In this document: piece by piece, positions 1 through 9,699 of the stretch
Numbering within the stretch: the first letter of the stretch is position 1
Layout of the letters: each line of letters starts with the position of its first letter
Assembly (NCBI GenBank): GCA_013399895.1
Contig: VXBA01001192.1
Coordinates: 755,277 to 819,276, forward strand
Length of the DNA: 64,000 nucleotides
DNA from: Serilophus lunatus
Taxonomy: Eukaryota > Chordata > Aves > Passeriformes > Eurylaimidae
Reading direction: 5' to 3'
Notes under the pieces: generated by a model
Seen by the model: the letters and a program-made list of their open reading frames with translations, nothing else
Database searches by the model: none
What the model was told of the DNA's origin: nothing
Made by a program: the position numbers and the translations under genes

Positions 1-184
1 GCATCAGAGAACACTTTGTCACTCTGAGGGTGACCAAACACAGGTTGAGCAGAGAGGCTGTGAAATCTCCATCCTCTATGATATTCAAAGCCACCTGGAC
101 AGAGTCCTGGACAACTGGACCTGCTTGAGAAGGGGAGTTGGACCAGATGTCCTTTCCAAACAATCATCCCATGATTCTGTGATT
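1..184 (+). mobile_element. CR1 LINE, 3' end fragment
   Basis: This is the 3' end of an avian CR1 retrotransposon in plus orientation, cut by the window edge. The order of blocks is typical: a stretch reading like the ORF2 C-terminal end and 3' UTR (CAGAGAGGCTGTGAAATCTC, then ATATTCAAAGCCACCTGGAC), a CTGCTTGAGAAGGGG block, TTGGACCAGATG, and the short terminal octamer-like repeat ATGATTCTGTGATT at 171-184. CR1 ends in such short repeats rather than poly-A. Many substitutions show it is old. The 5' boundary is outside the window. Confidence 0.9.
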
Positions 185-3058
185 ATTGTTTCCCTCCCTG
201 TATAATTCATGGTTTGTCAATTCCTTCTCTTGAAGCAGTAACAAACTAACACCACCGGATGAGGGTCTGATATAATAGAATAAGTGTGTTGCTGGGTACT
301 TATAAACACAGATGTCACAAGGCCACTGAGAAATGTCATATCTTAGGGGTGTCAGCCTGTTTCAATTTAGCCCATTTGTTTTGTGATTCATGCATGTGAA
401 AAGAGCCAATGTAATTTTAGTCAGTTATGGATTTCGAAAGGCTAAGTTTGGTAAGGACTGGGACACAGGTTATATACACCTGCCGCAAAAATAATTCTTC
501 AAATGAAAGATACTTTCTTTCCCTTTAAAATTGTAGCAGAGAGTGAAAAAAATAATCATTTCTTACCCATGTGAAAACCAAATCAAGCAGGAATCAGATC
601 AGAGTGACACAATTCAACAAATATATTTAAATTTACTTTAAAAATAACTTTAAGCACTACTTTCAGAAGCAATTAGGCCTCCTTGTTTTTCAAAGTACTA
701 AGGGTAAAAAAAGAAGTATAGTATTTATTGCAATGGAAACACCTCCTGGCTCCCCACACCCACCCTTTCCCCACCTGCTTTAGCTGCAATTAAATGTCAG
801 GAATGGGGACATGTAGTGAGTTGCTAAGATAGAAGAGAAAATAATATGCACCCTGCTGGATAAGGTAAGGAGCGCTTCTTTTAAAGTGCCCCTCTTAGAC
901 ACTGGGTGATGATTTGTTTCAAAAGCTTCAAAGGTCAGAGACTAAAATTATTCATATCTAAAGCAGAAATCTCTTGATGGAGGTGAAGTATAAAGTTAAC
1001 AGAAGAACACTGGTCCATAAAGCCAGGTTAATTTGATGACTACTTCCTTCCCAGGAATTCGATGAGTTGACTTTCTGGCATCTAGTTTTCTTCTTCGGGG
1101 AAACAGTCTTCCTGCAATTGTTCCCTTGGGTTTGTTCACCTGTTCATGAGATCAGTTAAGTTCTTTGTGGTTCTTCATCCCTGCTTTCCTCTAGCTTCCA
1201 ACTGTAAAGGAACTCAAGAGACCTTCAGACACGGTTTAGCAGGAATGAAATAGCCTTGAAAACATAAATGAGATCCTAACTTGAAGTACACAGACCCTCT
1301 GTGTTTTTGGAGACAGCACTCCTCCAGTGTTCCACCTCACTTGAAGCCAAGAACCAAGCCATTAAACCTGCTAATAACTTAGTGTGCACTTTAGACCTTG
1401 CTGATGTGTAGTATTGAGCTTTATACTTAGCCACTAACATTCATGAGGGAAAATGGGATTCAGAGCCCCAGCTTTTTCAATCTCATCCCATAATTTTATA
1501 GGTTTATACTTTGTTCTTTCTGGTCTTTTCATATCTTTATCAAACTATTGTACTAAAAGGTATTGGCAGTAGATAAGGCCTCAGTGGAGCTGACTGCAAC
1601 AGATCTGTCTCATGTCTGGGTCTCCATTGTCAGGGTGTATTTTATCACATTTCTCTGTGCATCTATTAGAGAATATAATGAAAGTAAGAAGATACAGTTC
1701 GAAGTAGAAACTTTAAAAGCCCTTAGTGTTTTGGTATGGAATGAAAAGCTATGAAGTGAAGCAATTAAAATGCTTCACACAGTACGAGATAAGTGAGGGA
1801 AATTTTGATGTACAGATTCATAGATTTGTCTTGCATGGGCAAAACTTCGATAGCAGTTGTATAAAGAGAATAACCTCTTGAAGATAAAGGGACAGCTAAC
1901 TAACTTTTCCTCCTCTTTACTTCCTGAAGATAAGAAATTATCTTACTCTTCATCACACACTTGAAACATGGAATATATGTGTTTAACTAACAAAAATGTG
2001 GATTAAGTTTTACTTTTCAAGGAGTTACCAACAAAGGGTGTATTTTTCTTCTATTAATAAGTGCTGAAGAACAGAAGAGGGAAACAAAAGGAAGTTTCAT
2101 TTTACAGGTTTGCTCTGTCTAAGTGTAATGTAAACAAAGATAATTTTGCACCACTAAGATTTAAAATGAAATGTTTTCTATAAATATTAATTTTTATGCA
2201 TCCTGAAAAAACTGAGTGCTGTTTTTTTTTAAAAAAAAAAAGATTTAGTTTTGTTCAAGTTGCAAACAGAAGAGAGGCACTATACTGCATTTACAATTTT
2301 CATTTTGACTAACTGTATGTGCACAAGGTTTATTAATAGAAAGGATGATTAAGAAATATTACAAGGCTTAAAGGGAAATTGTTGCATTGTTCAAAATGTG
2401 CTGTCATTGTCTTTTTATAAATGAAACGTAGACATGGAAAATTAATATAAACTGCAAACAAAAAAACAATAGAAAATTTTTAAAACCTCTAAGTGGACCC
2501 AGCTATTTCTTTGAAATGTTCAAGGTCCAGCTTTTCCCACTGTAGCAAGTACAAAGCATTCATTAATAACTAGCTGTTAATGATGGTGACTGAATTGTAG
2601 GTAATGTCTACGATGTCTACAGAGGGTTAATTAGTTATATGAAAAGCTTTGAGGACCTTTTTATATTCCTCTAATTTTTCTAGAGGGACCTACTGGAAGA
2701 AGGCATTCTTCATTTCTCCCTTTCAAATCTAAATCATGATGTGGACCAGCAAGAGCAAAAGAGACAACCTTTACATGAAGAGGGAAGTTATATCACCTCT
2801 GTACTGCAGAATACAAGGTAAGTTGTGATGATATTCAGACTACTATCGTTACTGATCTTCCAAGTAGGAGGCAATGAAGTGGCAACACATAGTCCGAGGA
2901 GACTTCAGGGCTTTGGGATGTTTGCTAGGGGAATCCGGAGCACCTTTTATATTCTGCTCTATACTTCCTGTTGAAGGCAGAAGCATTCGAAGAAACAAAC
3001 AGGCTGAGTTTATTAATACATGGCTCTGCAGCTGATGTCACCATCAAAATTTTGGGAT
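185..3058. other. AT-rich DNA, no gene recognised
   Basis: No coding exon, RNA gene or known repeat is visible in this stretch. It contains a short T9-A11 tract at 2222-2241, which is self-complementary. A TATAAAAGG-like motif on the minus strand near 2945-2952 and an AATAAA on the minus strand near 3010-3016 lie just beside the LTR at 3059-3399. They may belong to the same retroviral insertion, but I cannot delimit it. Confidence 0.5.
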
Positions 3059-3194
3059 TGTAATGGCCTACACAGCGCTAGACAGGTTGGCATCAGATGG
3101 GACTTGCCGATCTTGTTACATACATCAGTGGAGAATGACGACATGACACACGTCTTCTTAATCTAGGAGGGCATTTTACTGAAAGCTTTCAAGG

Positions 3195-3268
3195 TTTTTA
3201 TACCTTTTACAACACAGCACGTTACATTTTCATTGGTGAATTTACTTGGTTTTTTACAATTTCATTGG
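3195..3268 (-). promoter_or_regulatory. LTR core promoter: two CCAAT boxes and TATA
   Basis: On the minus strand GCCAATGAAA (CCAAT at 3264-3268) and CACCAATGAAA (CCAAT at 3232-3236) are spaced 32 bp apart and precede GGTATAAAAACC (3195-3202) by about 30 bp. This is an ordinary RNA polymerase II promoter layout for an LTR. Transcription would run toward lower coordinates. Current activity is unknown. Confidence 0.55.
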
Positions 3269-3295
3269 CTTAAGCTAATTATAAGATCATCTTAA

Positions 3296-3379
3296 GTCGT
3301 TATGAGAGAAACCTTATTATTACGTGAGAAGGTCTTATTTTGTTGTGAGAAAGTCTTAGTCTTGTTGTGAGAGAGTCCA
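3296..3379 (-). repeat. Four tandem 21-bp repeats in LTR U3
   Basis: Four consecutive units of exactly 21 bp (3296-3316, 3317-3337, 3338-3358, 3359-3379) share a core GTGAGAAAGTCTTA on the plus strand, with the first unit most diverged. The best pair differs at only a few positions. They lie upstream (minus strand) of the CCAAT and TATA boxes, the position where retroviral LTRs keep enhancer repeats. Any enhancer role is inference. Confidence 0.75.
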
Positions 3380-3499
3380 GTTGTTATTATTCAGCTACAT
3401 CTTCTGCACTGCATGTGTTTCCTCAAATTCTTTCTCAGGTTATTTCGTACTTTGCTGTTCAGCTTGTTGTTAAACATAGAATTTCTCATGCTATATCCT

Positions 3500-5040
3500 G
3501 GGCCTCTCAAGCAGGTCCGGACAAATCTCAGTGAGGAAGGAGTCTTTGCTTGGCTCCTTGGCAGAGCTTTAAACTACATGGAATGGGGGAAGGGGACAAT
3601 ATTAGGACTGTCCCTGGCTGGCTGTGGGATAATATACAAAGATTAGAGGCATTACTGCAAAGTATTACTGAGAGCCCTCTGACAATGACTCCGAAATGTG
3701 CTAGCCACACTGAAGCACACTTGCTGTCTTACGGAGATGAGCCAGGGTCTCCTGAGGTAACAGAAGCCAGCAGGGAAACCTCAAAGGAATAACTCTAGGA
3801 AGATAATATGGCCCAGATGAGATGCCTTTACACCAATGTACAAAGCACAGGCAACAAACAGAAGTTGGAAGCTACAATGCTGCCGGAAAGTTATGACCCT
3901 TTTGCCACTAGTGAAACTTGATGCAATGAATCCCATGGCTGAAGTACAACCATGGATGTCTACAGGCTGTTCAGAAGAGGCAGGGGAGGAAGGAGGGTCA
4001 GAGGGGTTTTCCTCTATGTCCAGAGGTAGTTTGAATGTTAAGAGCTGTCTCTGAGGAACAGCCATCAGCAGGTCAAAAGCCTGTGGGTAAGAATCAGAGA
4101 CCGATACAGCAAAGGGAACCTTGTGGTTGGTGTCTACTACAGGCCACCTGATCAAGGGGAGCCTATTGACAAAGCCTTCTTGCTTCAGCTATAGGAGGCA
4201 TTGTACTCACAAGCTCTTCTTCTGCTGGGGGAACCACCCTGATATTTGATGAGAAAGTAGCATGGTGAGCTGTAGGCAACCCACGAGACTCCTGGAATGC
4301 ATGGAGGATAACTTATTGAACCTGCTAATAGGCAGCCCTACAAGATGGGATGTGATACTGGATTTGATGGTCACCAAAGTAAGCAAGCTAACCAAGGACA
4401 CCGAGACTTGTGGCAGACCGGGCTGCAATGATCATGCATTAGTGGAGTTTGCAGTCCTGAGGGATATGGGTCAGGTAAGGAGTAAAGTTAGGCCTGTGAA
4501 GTATAGGAAAGCAGACTTTCAATTCTTCAAAGAAATAGTCAATAGGATCCCCGGGAGACTGTCCTCAGGAACAAGGAAGTAGAACAGTTGTCAGATCTTT
4601 AAGGAAGTTTTCCATATAGTGCAAAAGCTGGCAAACCCCAGGAGCAAGAAATCAGAAAATGAAGGCAGCAGACTGGTATGGCTGAGTAGGGAACCCCTGG
4701 TCAAACTAAAGGTACAAAAGGAAATGCTCAGGTGATGCAAACAAGGACACATACCCTGGAAAGAGTATAGAGATGAAGTATAATTTTATAGGGATGAGGT
4801 GGGAAGGAGAAGTTGGAACTAAACCTGATGGGGGGGCACAAAGAATAAAAAGAGGGGCTTCTACAGGTATGCTGACCAGAAAACAAAGGCTAAAGAAGGT
4901 GTATCCCACTAATAAACGATGCTGATAAACTGGATGAGAATAGGGCTGAGATACATCTGAAGGATGGGAGGCCATCCACAGGGACCTAGACAAGCATGAG
5001 AATTGACCTTATGGGAATCTCATAAGGTTTAGCAGTAATG
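3500..5040 (+). mobile_element. CR1 LINE, 5' half with internal deletion
   Basis: A long, old CR1 copy in plus orientation. 3500-3900 probably holds 5' leader sequence (TTTAAACTACATGGAATGGG is like CR1 5' regions). 3952-4580 matches the ORF2 endonuclease, and 4580-4945 the linker after it (GFYRYADQK is readable near 4850-4880). At about 4950 the sequence jumps to a part of CR1 that normally lies after the reverse transcriptase FADD motif: the frame at 4957-5030 reads EGWEAIHRDLDKHEN. About 1 kb of reverse transcriptase is therefore missing. The 3' end is lost by about 5040. Confidence 0.85.
3952..4580 (+). pseudogene. CR1 ORF2 endonuclease domain, broken
   Basis: Remnant of the APE-type endonuclease that nicks target DNA for CR1 insertion. 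Three pieces are readable. 3952-4026 gives MDVYRLFRRGRGG and then GVFLYVQR before a TAG at 4027. 4090-4191 gives RIRDRYSKGNLVVGVYYRPP and then DQGEP up to a TAG at 4192; YRPP is a family landmark. 4262-4579 reads LLECMEDN, then PTRWDVILDLMVT, then CNDHALVEFAVLRDMGQV. The catalytic GDFN motif, expected near 4230, reads as GGGGAACCACCC, about 5 bp shorter than in related copies, which loses the DFN residues and shifts the frame. The conserved SDH motif is NDH at 4427-4435, so Asp and His remain but Ser has changed. Stops and frameshifts show it is dead. Open frames on the opposite strand here are antisense shadows. Confidence 0.85.
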
Positions 5041-8000
5041 GAAAACTGAGCTAGGCTAACATGAATGACAGCTGTTGAACATGAGATACTAGGGAAGGAT
5101 TAGCAGGGCAAATCATGCTATTTGAAAGCCCAAGATTTTTATCCCAGTCCACAGCAGATCCTGTTACAAAGGCAAAGAGTGAGAGATGGAAATCACTTTT
5201 AGATTTTGTTGTTTGGTTGCTTTTTCTTTTATTCTGTGGGCAAACTTAGTCCCAGGAAAGCAGTTGAAGGTAATAGATTTTCTCTGGTTCACTTATGCAC
5301 AGTGCCATTCCTAGGTATTTTTGATCATTTTGCCTCTTGTCCAGGATTTCCCACAGTCCAGTGCACTCCGTCTCTTTGTATGCCAACCACCATGCCCTGT
5401 CACACAAGTCACCCAGGAGGATGGCTGTGCCTCTGAGCTTGTAAATTCTCTTGAACAAGGTGTGGTTTCCATACTGCAGATGTCCAGTGATCACCTGACT
5501 CAATTCTATTCTTATGTTCAGAAATTCAGCCCTTTGCAATTTCACTTTATGTAATGAATGAGTGGAAAGAAAGTGGACATGTCTTTCCATAAGTGCTCTA
5601 TTGACAGATCATGCATCTAGCTAAGTTAGAGGATCTTTTTTCTCTTTCTCCTTTTCTTTTACCCAGAGAAGCTCAGCATTCTCATCTGTGAGGAAGAAAG
5701 AGTTTGAGTTTTCTTAGACCTAGACACTGCAGAAAATGTACCCAGAAAGCATGCACAGAATCACTTGATGTGCCTCTGTTTGGCAAAATACTATCTTCAG
5801 CTTTGTCTATGATGCACAAATTCCTATCTGGAAATTCAGATTCAGCTAGCAGGAGGAAATGAAATGATCTTACTACAGGCACAGACCTATAAAGGTGGAA
5901 AAAAGCTAATCTGATAGGGAGGTGATAGCATGACAATAAACCTCAGGACTGGAATAGCTAGACATCCCTCACTTGGTCAGAAATGGCTTTCCATGTTATG
6001 AACAGAAACTGAGGTTATAGGGACTAATCCTAATCCTATTTAACACATCACTCAGTGGATTTGTTTTGACCAGAATTTTGTGCTGTTTCTTTTCATGCAG
6101 GGAAATTGGACAAGAGGACTCTTTATGCAGGTAATCTAACTTTTGTTTGTTTTTTTTTGTTTTTTTTTTTATAGCTAAGCCCATTTGTTGTTATCTTTAT
6201 TTTAGAGAGGAAAATTTTCTCCTAAATACTAGACCATGTTTATGAATTATGAACTCTAGGTTTTTGCTACTCACTTCTGTGTCAACACAGACTCTCAGCG
6301 TTTTTCCTTTCCCTGATTTCTGAAGGTAAAATACTTCACAGAAATGTCAGATAAATCGCTACTTGCCTGCCCCAAAAAGCAAACTGCCCAGACTGATGAG
6401 AATTATTAAAAGTAAAGTCCTTGGTGAATATGAATGAGAATTGCATTATTCATGATATTTGAATGACATTATTTAACTGATTATAATTATACAAAAAATT
6501 AGAAATTTTTTTAATGTAAATTTGCCCAAAGCAATGTTTCACAAATTTCTGGCAAATACAGTTACTGTTAAATTTCAGTTACTGTATGCAATGTAATGTA
6601 AAACAACATTCCGTTCCCATGTATTTTTCCTAGTTTTCTGATGCTATGAGCTTCATTAAAAAAAAAAAGAAAAAAAAAGGAGTATTCAATTGTAGTGAAA
6701 ACATTGTGAAGGACCAGTAACATGGATAAAGAAAACATAAGGCACATCCACATTTCATTTTGAATACAGGGAGTTGTTGATTGTATTTTGTATTGAAGGA
6801 GTCCATGGACCTTTCTTTCTGCTTATGGGTTTTTGATTTTTTGAATTCTTATTCCTCATTAATTAAGTTTTATGTCATTATTTGAAACACGAGCAAATTT
6901 TCATAGCTGTTCTGATTCCTTGACCTCAGATGCTATAAAAGAGGTTGGTCTTTCTCAATATTTTTTTCCTACACTTTTAAATATGAGACATCCTTGAATT
7001 CACTGACTTAGTTTCTTGCTTATTTTTTTATATAATTCTTTGTTCTTTAATTTATCACTCTCCATAGCACACCCTTCTCAAACAGGATTTATACACAAAT
7101 ATCTAATTCCCGGAATTCAAGATAAAGAATGTTACATGTCAGCTGTGTTACACGATTATACATACGCTCAGATTTTTGTATCTGGGGGGATAGTCAGTGA
7201 TGTTTTTTAAAAAAACCCAGATTCTTATTTTTCTATGTTTTATTTCTAGCTACAGCAGTAAGCTGATGTTCTTCATGCTGTGTAGGTTTTTTAAGTCTGT
7301 CAACCTCTGTCAAATTTTAGCATAGGTGATATTCATGAATGTAGAAGAAATTTACTTGTGCATTTTTCTTTGTAGTTTGTATGAGATTGGGGAAACAATT
7401 ATTTCACAAAATGTAGAGGAAGATGAACATTCTACAGAATAATAATAATATGCTCAAGGTAGTAAATATTTGTTGGATTTTTTCCTATTTCATTAAAGGC
7501 TAAAGGAACTTGTGTGCACTGCTGTGAAAACAGTTTTTGGTCATAGACTGTATCTCAATCCACAGAAACAATAAAATTTAAGTGCTTAAAACTCTCTAGT
7601 TCTTAAAACTGATATACTTACAGAAGATGGATAACTTTTTGTGAGACATGGAATGAATAGTTTTGCATTGGTAAATTAATTATTAAATAGCCATCAGTTT
7701 TCAGCTTAAGAATGATAAAGCACTTGGTAAAGTCTCCTACTGCTGCAAAATGTATTTTTGTCTATCCATAAAACCATGTGGGAGCTATGTCTTTAGCTAA
7801 GCTTCCCAATTTTGAAGTGCCTTTTTTTCTGTAGCAGAAGAAACATTTTTCATGCAAATATTCAGTTAACTAAAAAGTCTCTCAAGTAGTTTATTCAGTG
7901 TTGAAAAATCAATATATTTAATTTAATTTTTTAGGTTTTTCTTTGTATTGTTTTATAAATATGAAGTAAAGAAAATACTGAAATGAGTTATTTCAAAATA

Positions 8001-9318
8001 GAAGATTAGAATGTTTTGTTCCACAAAGGAAGAAACAAAGATCAAAATAAAATGTCATTACCTATCTAAATAGTTTTTTCAATTTTCATTTCAAGAAGTA
8101 ACTTAAGAAAACATTTTATTTTTGATGAACTTTTTTATATAAAATGTATTCCAATAGAAAAGGTCTGACTAAATATATGTACCAGCAGAAAGAAATATAA
8201 TTTTCACTGTTGTCAACAGTTGTCAACAAAACTTAGAGAAATGTTTAAAGGTTAGAAGAATTAATAACTGCTACTGAAGTCAAAGAAGGAAAATGTGTGG
8301 AAGAATTGATATATACCTCAACAATTACATGAAATCTAGAGTATGAAGTCTCGTGTTCTTAGAACTAAGCATTTCTCACAGTAACACTTGTAGTTTTGCA
8401 TCCTGTGCAGTAAAAACCATCTACTGTTGTTGCACATATTCCCATTTAGTTGCTGATGTATCAGCTACAGGCTCTCTTGCAGGCACAGCTCAACAGACAC
8501 AACCAGCCCAAGACATCCAATGCATCAGGACAAGAGCTGTTTGATCCATTCGAGTTGAAAACAATTGGGTTAGTAAGACCTAGTATTTTAGAGTGCAAGC
8601 ACTGCCCAATGCCAAAACTTTGGGGAGCAACAGCAGCACCATTGTTTCATAAAGTTCATAGACTATATTCTAGCAAATAGGAGCAGTGATTCTTTTCAGT
8701 TCACTGCCACTCACTAAAGATGTGTGATTAAGGTCTTGTGCAGGAGAATAGTGGTCCCCACACTATTCCTCTCATTAAGAGTGTTCATTCATTGGCTGAG
8801 CAGTAACCAAAGCACAGGGTTCTGTGAAGATACCAGCCTCTAGAGCCAGCTGCCAGACTCCTGGGCTTTTATCATCTGTGGAGGAATAGGGATTCTCAAG
8901 GAATTTTTCATCATTCTCGAACTTTATTAACTTCACTAAATTATTCCAAGTTACTAATAAGTCTTCTGTAGGCTTGCTATATAACACTTTCCCTCTGTTT
9001 TTAGTCCATTTTTTTCTATATAGGCCCCTGTTAAGGAACCTATAGTTCTTTTTCTAGTGTGCTCATGATATGGGAAACCTTTGCTTATTAGTTTCCAAAT
9101 ATTTATTGTGCTCATTTTCTACTGATGTACACTTTATCTGGTTTTCCAAGGCATGTTTTTGGATTAGAAAATCCCATTCTGCCCTTTCCTACAACCTTGC
9201 AAAAGAAATTCTACTGGTGGTCAGCATGTCTCTGACTTTCGTGTTCTATACACCAGACATGGACTTGGGTAAGACGCTGCTGAGATGTTAAGATTCTCTG
9301 ATATGCTTGCTACAGGAA
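5041..9318. other. AT-rich DNA, no gene recognised
   Basis: I see no convincing exon or known repeat. T-rich runs are at about 6144-6171, and an A-rich run is at 6657-6679. A perfect 10-bp tandem duplication, GTTGTCAACA twice, lies at 8209-8228. Short frames at 5206-5590 and 8353-8680 have no recognisable domain and look like chance. Confidence 0.5.
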
Positions 9319-9699
9319 TCACCACATTGCAGCATCAACCTGACAGCCTGCCTCTGTCATCTCCATAGGGATGAGCTCCTGGCTTCTCTTGTTCTCAATG
9401 GCTTGGCAGACATCTATCCTTGGCAGGAGGCCTGCAGTAAGAACTTGCTGAAAACTGGCCTTGCTCATGTCTCCGATGTGGCTGTACAGAGGTCCAGTTG
9501 CCAAATGATGTATGGCTGCCTTCTGCTCCTCTTTCCTGCCATCTGCACTCTGTGGCGTGGCTGGCTTGGAATAAGAAATTTCAAGCTGTTTACAGTGGCT
9601 GATATACCACTGGTGGGTACTGTGTGTTGCTTCTATGGGAGCTGACAGGCTTTTGCCTAAGACATTCACTGAAATATCTGGGCTGGTATAAAAGCCCAA
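9319..9699 (-). other. GC-richer patch with open frames on both strands
   Basis: This patch is visibly richer in G and C than its AT-rich surroundings and is open on the minus strand for 126 codons (9319-9699) and on the plus strand for 112 codons (9307-9645). The minus-strand frame includes LATGPLYSHIGDMSKASFQ; I recognise no domain, signal peptide or membrane segment. A plus-strand TATAAAA lies at 9687-9693 inside a small inverted repeat (GGGCT/AGCCC, 9680-9697). It could be a decayed repeat, a non-coding exon or chance. I do not claim a gene. Confidence 0.25.

Larger units (their letters stand above)
3059..3399 (-). mobile_element. Probable endogenous retrovirus LTR
   Basis: Read on the minus strand, this 341-bp block begins TGTAGCTG and ends GGCCATTACA, so it has the TG...CA ends of an LTR and a TGTA/TACA terminal inversion. 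It carries a four-unit tandem repeat (3296-3379), two CCAAT boxes (3264-3268 and 3232-3236), then GGTATAAAAACC (TATA at 3195-3202), the usual U3 order. No good AATAAA follows within the block; AGTAAA near 3175-3180 is the nearest candidate. The flanks show no clear target-site duplication, so this may be one LTR of a larger truncated insertion rather than a solo LTR. About 20 bp past the end, TGGTGAC on the minus strand resembles the first seven bases of a tRNA-Trp primer-binding site, which is weak support. The exact ends and family (ERVK or ERVL) are inferred. Confidence 0.55.

Noticed and set aside
3781..4155. 124-codon minus-strand open frame
   Set aside because: It is antisense to the CR1 endonuclease remnant, which is clearly readable on the plus strand.
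5206..5590. Overlapping open frames on both strands
   Set aside because: No recognisable domain, no splice signals that define an exon, and lengths within chance.
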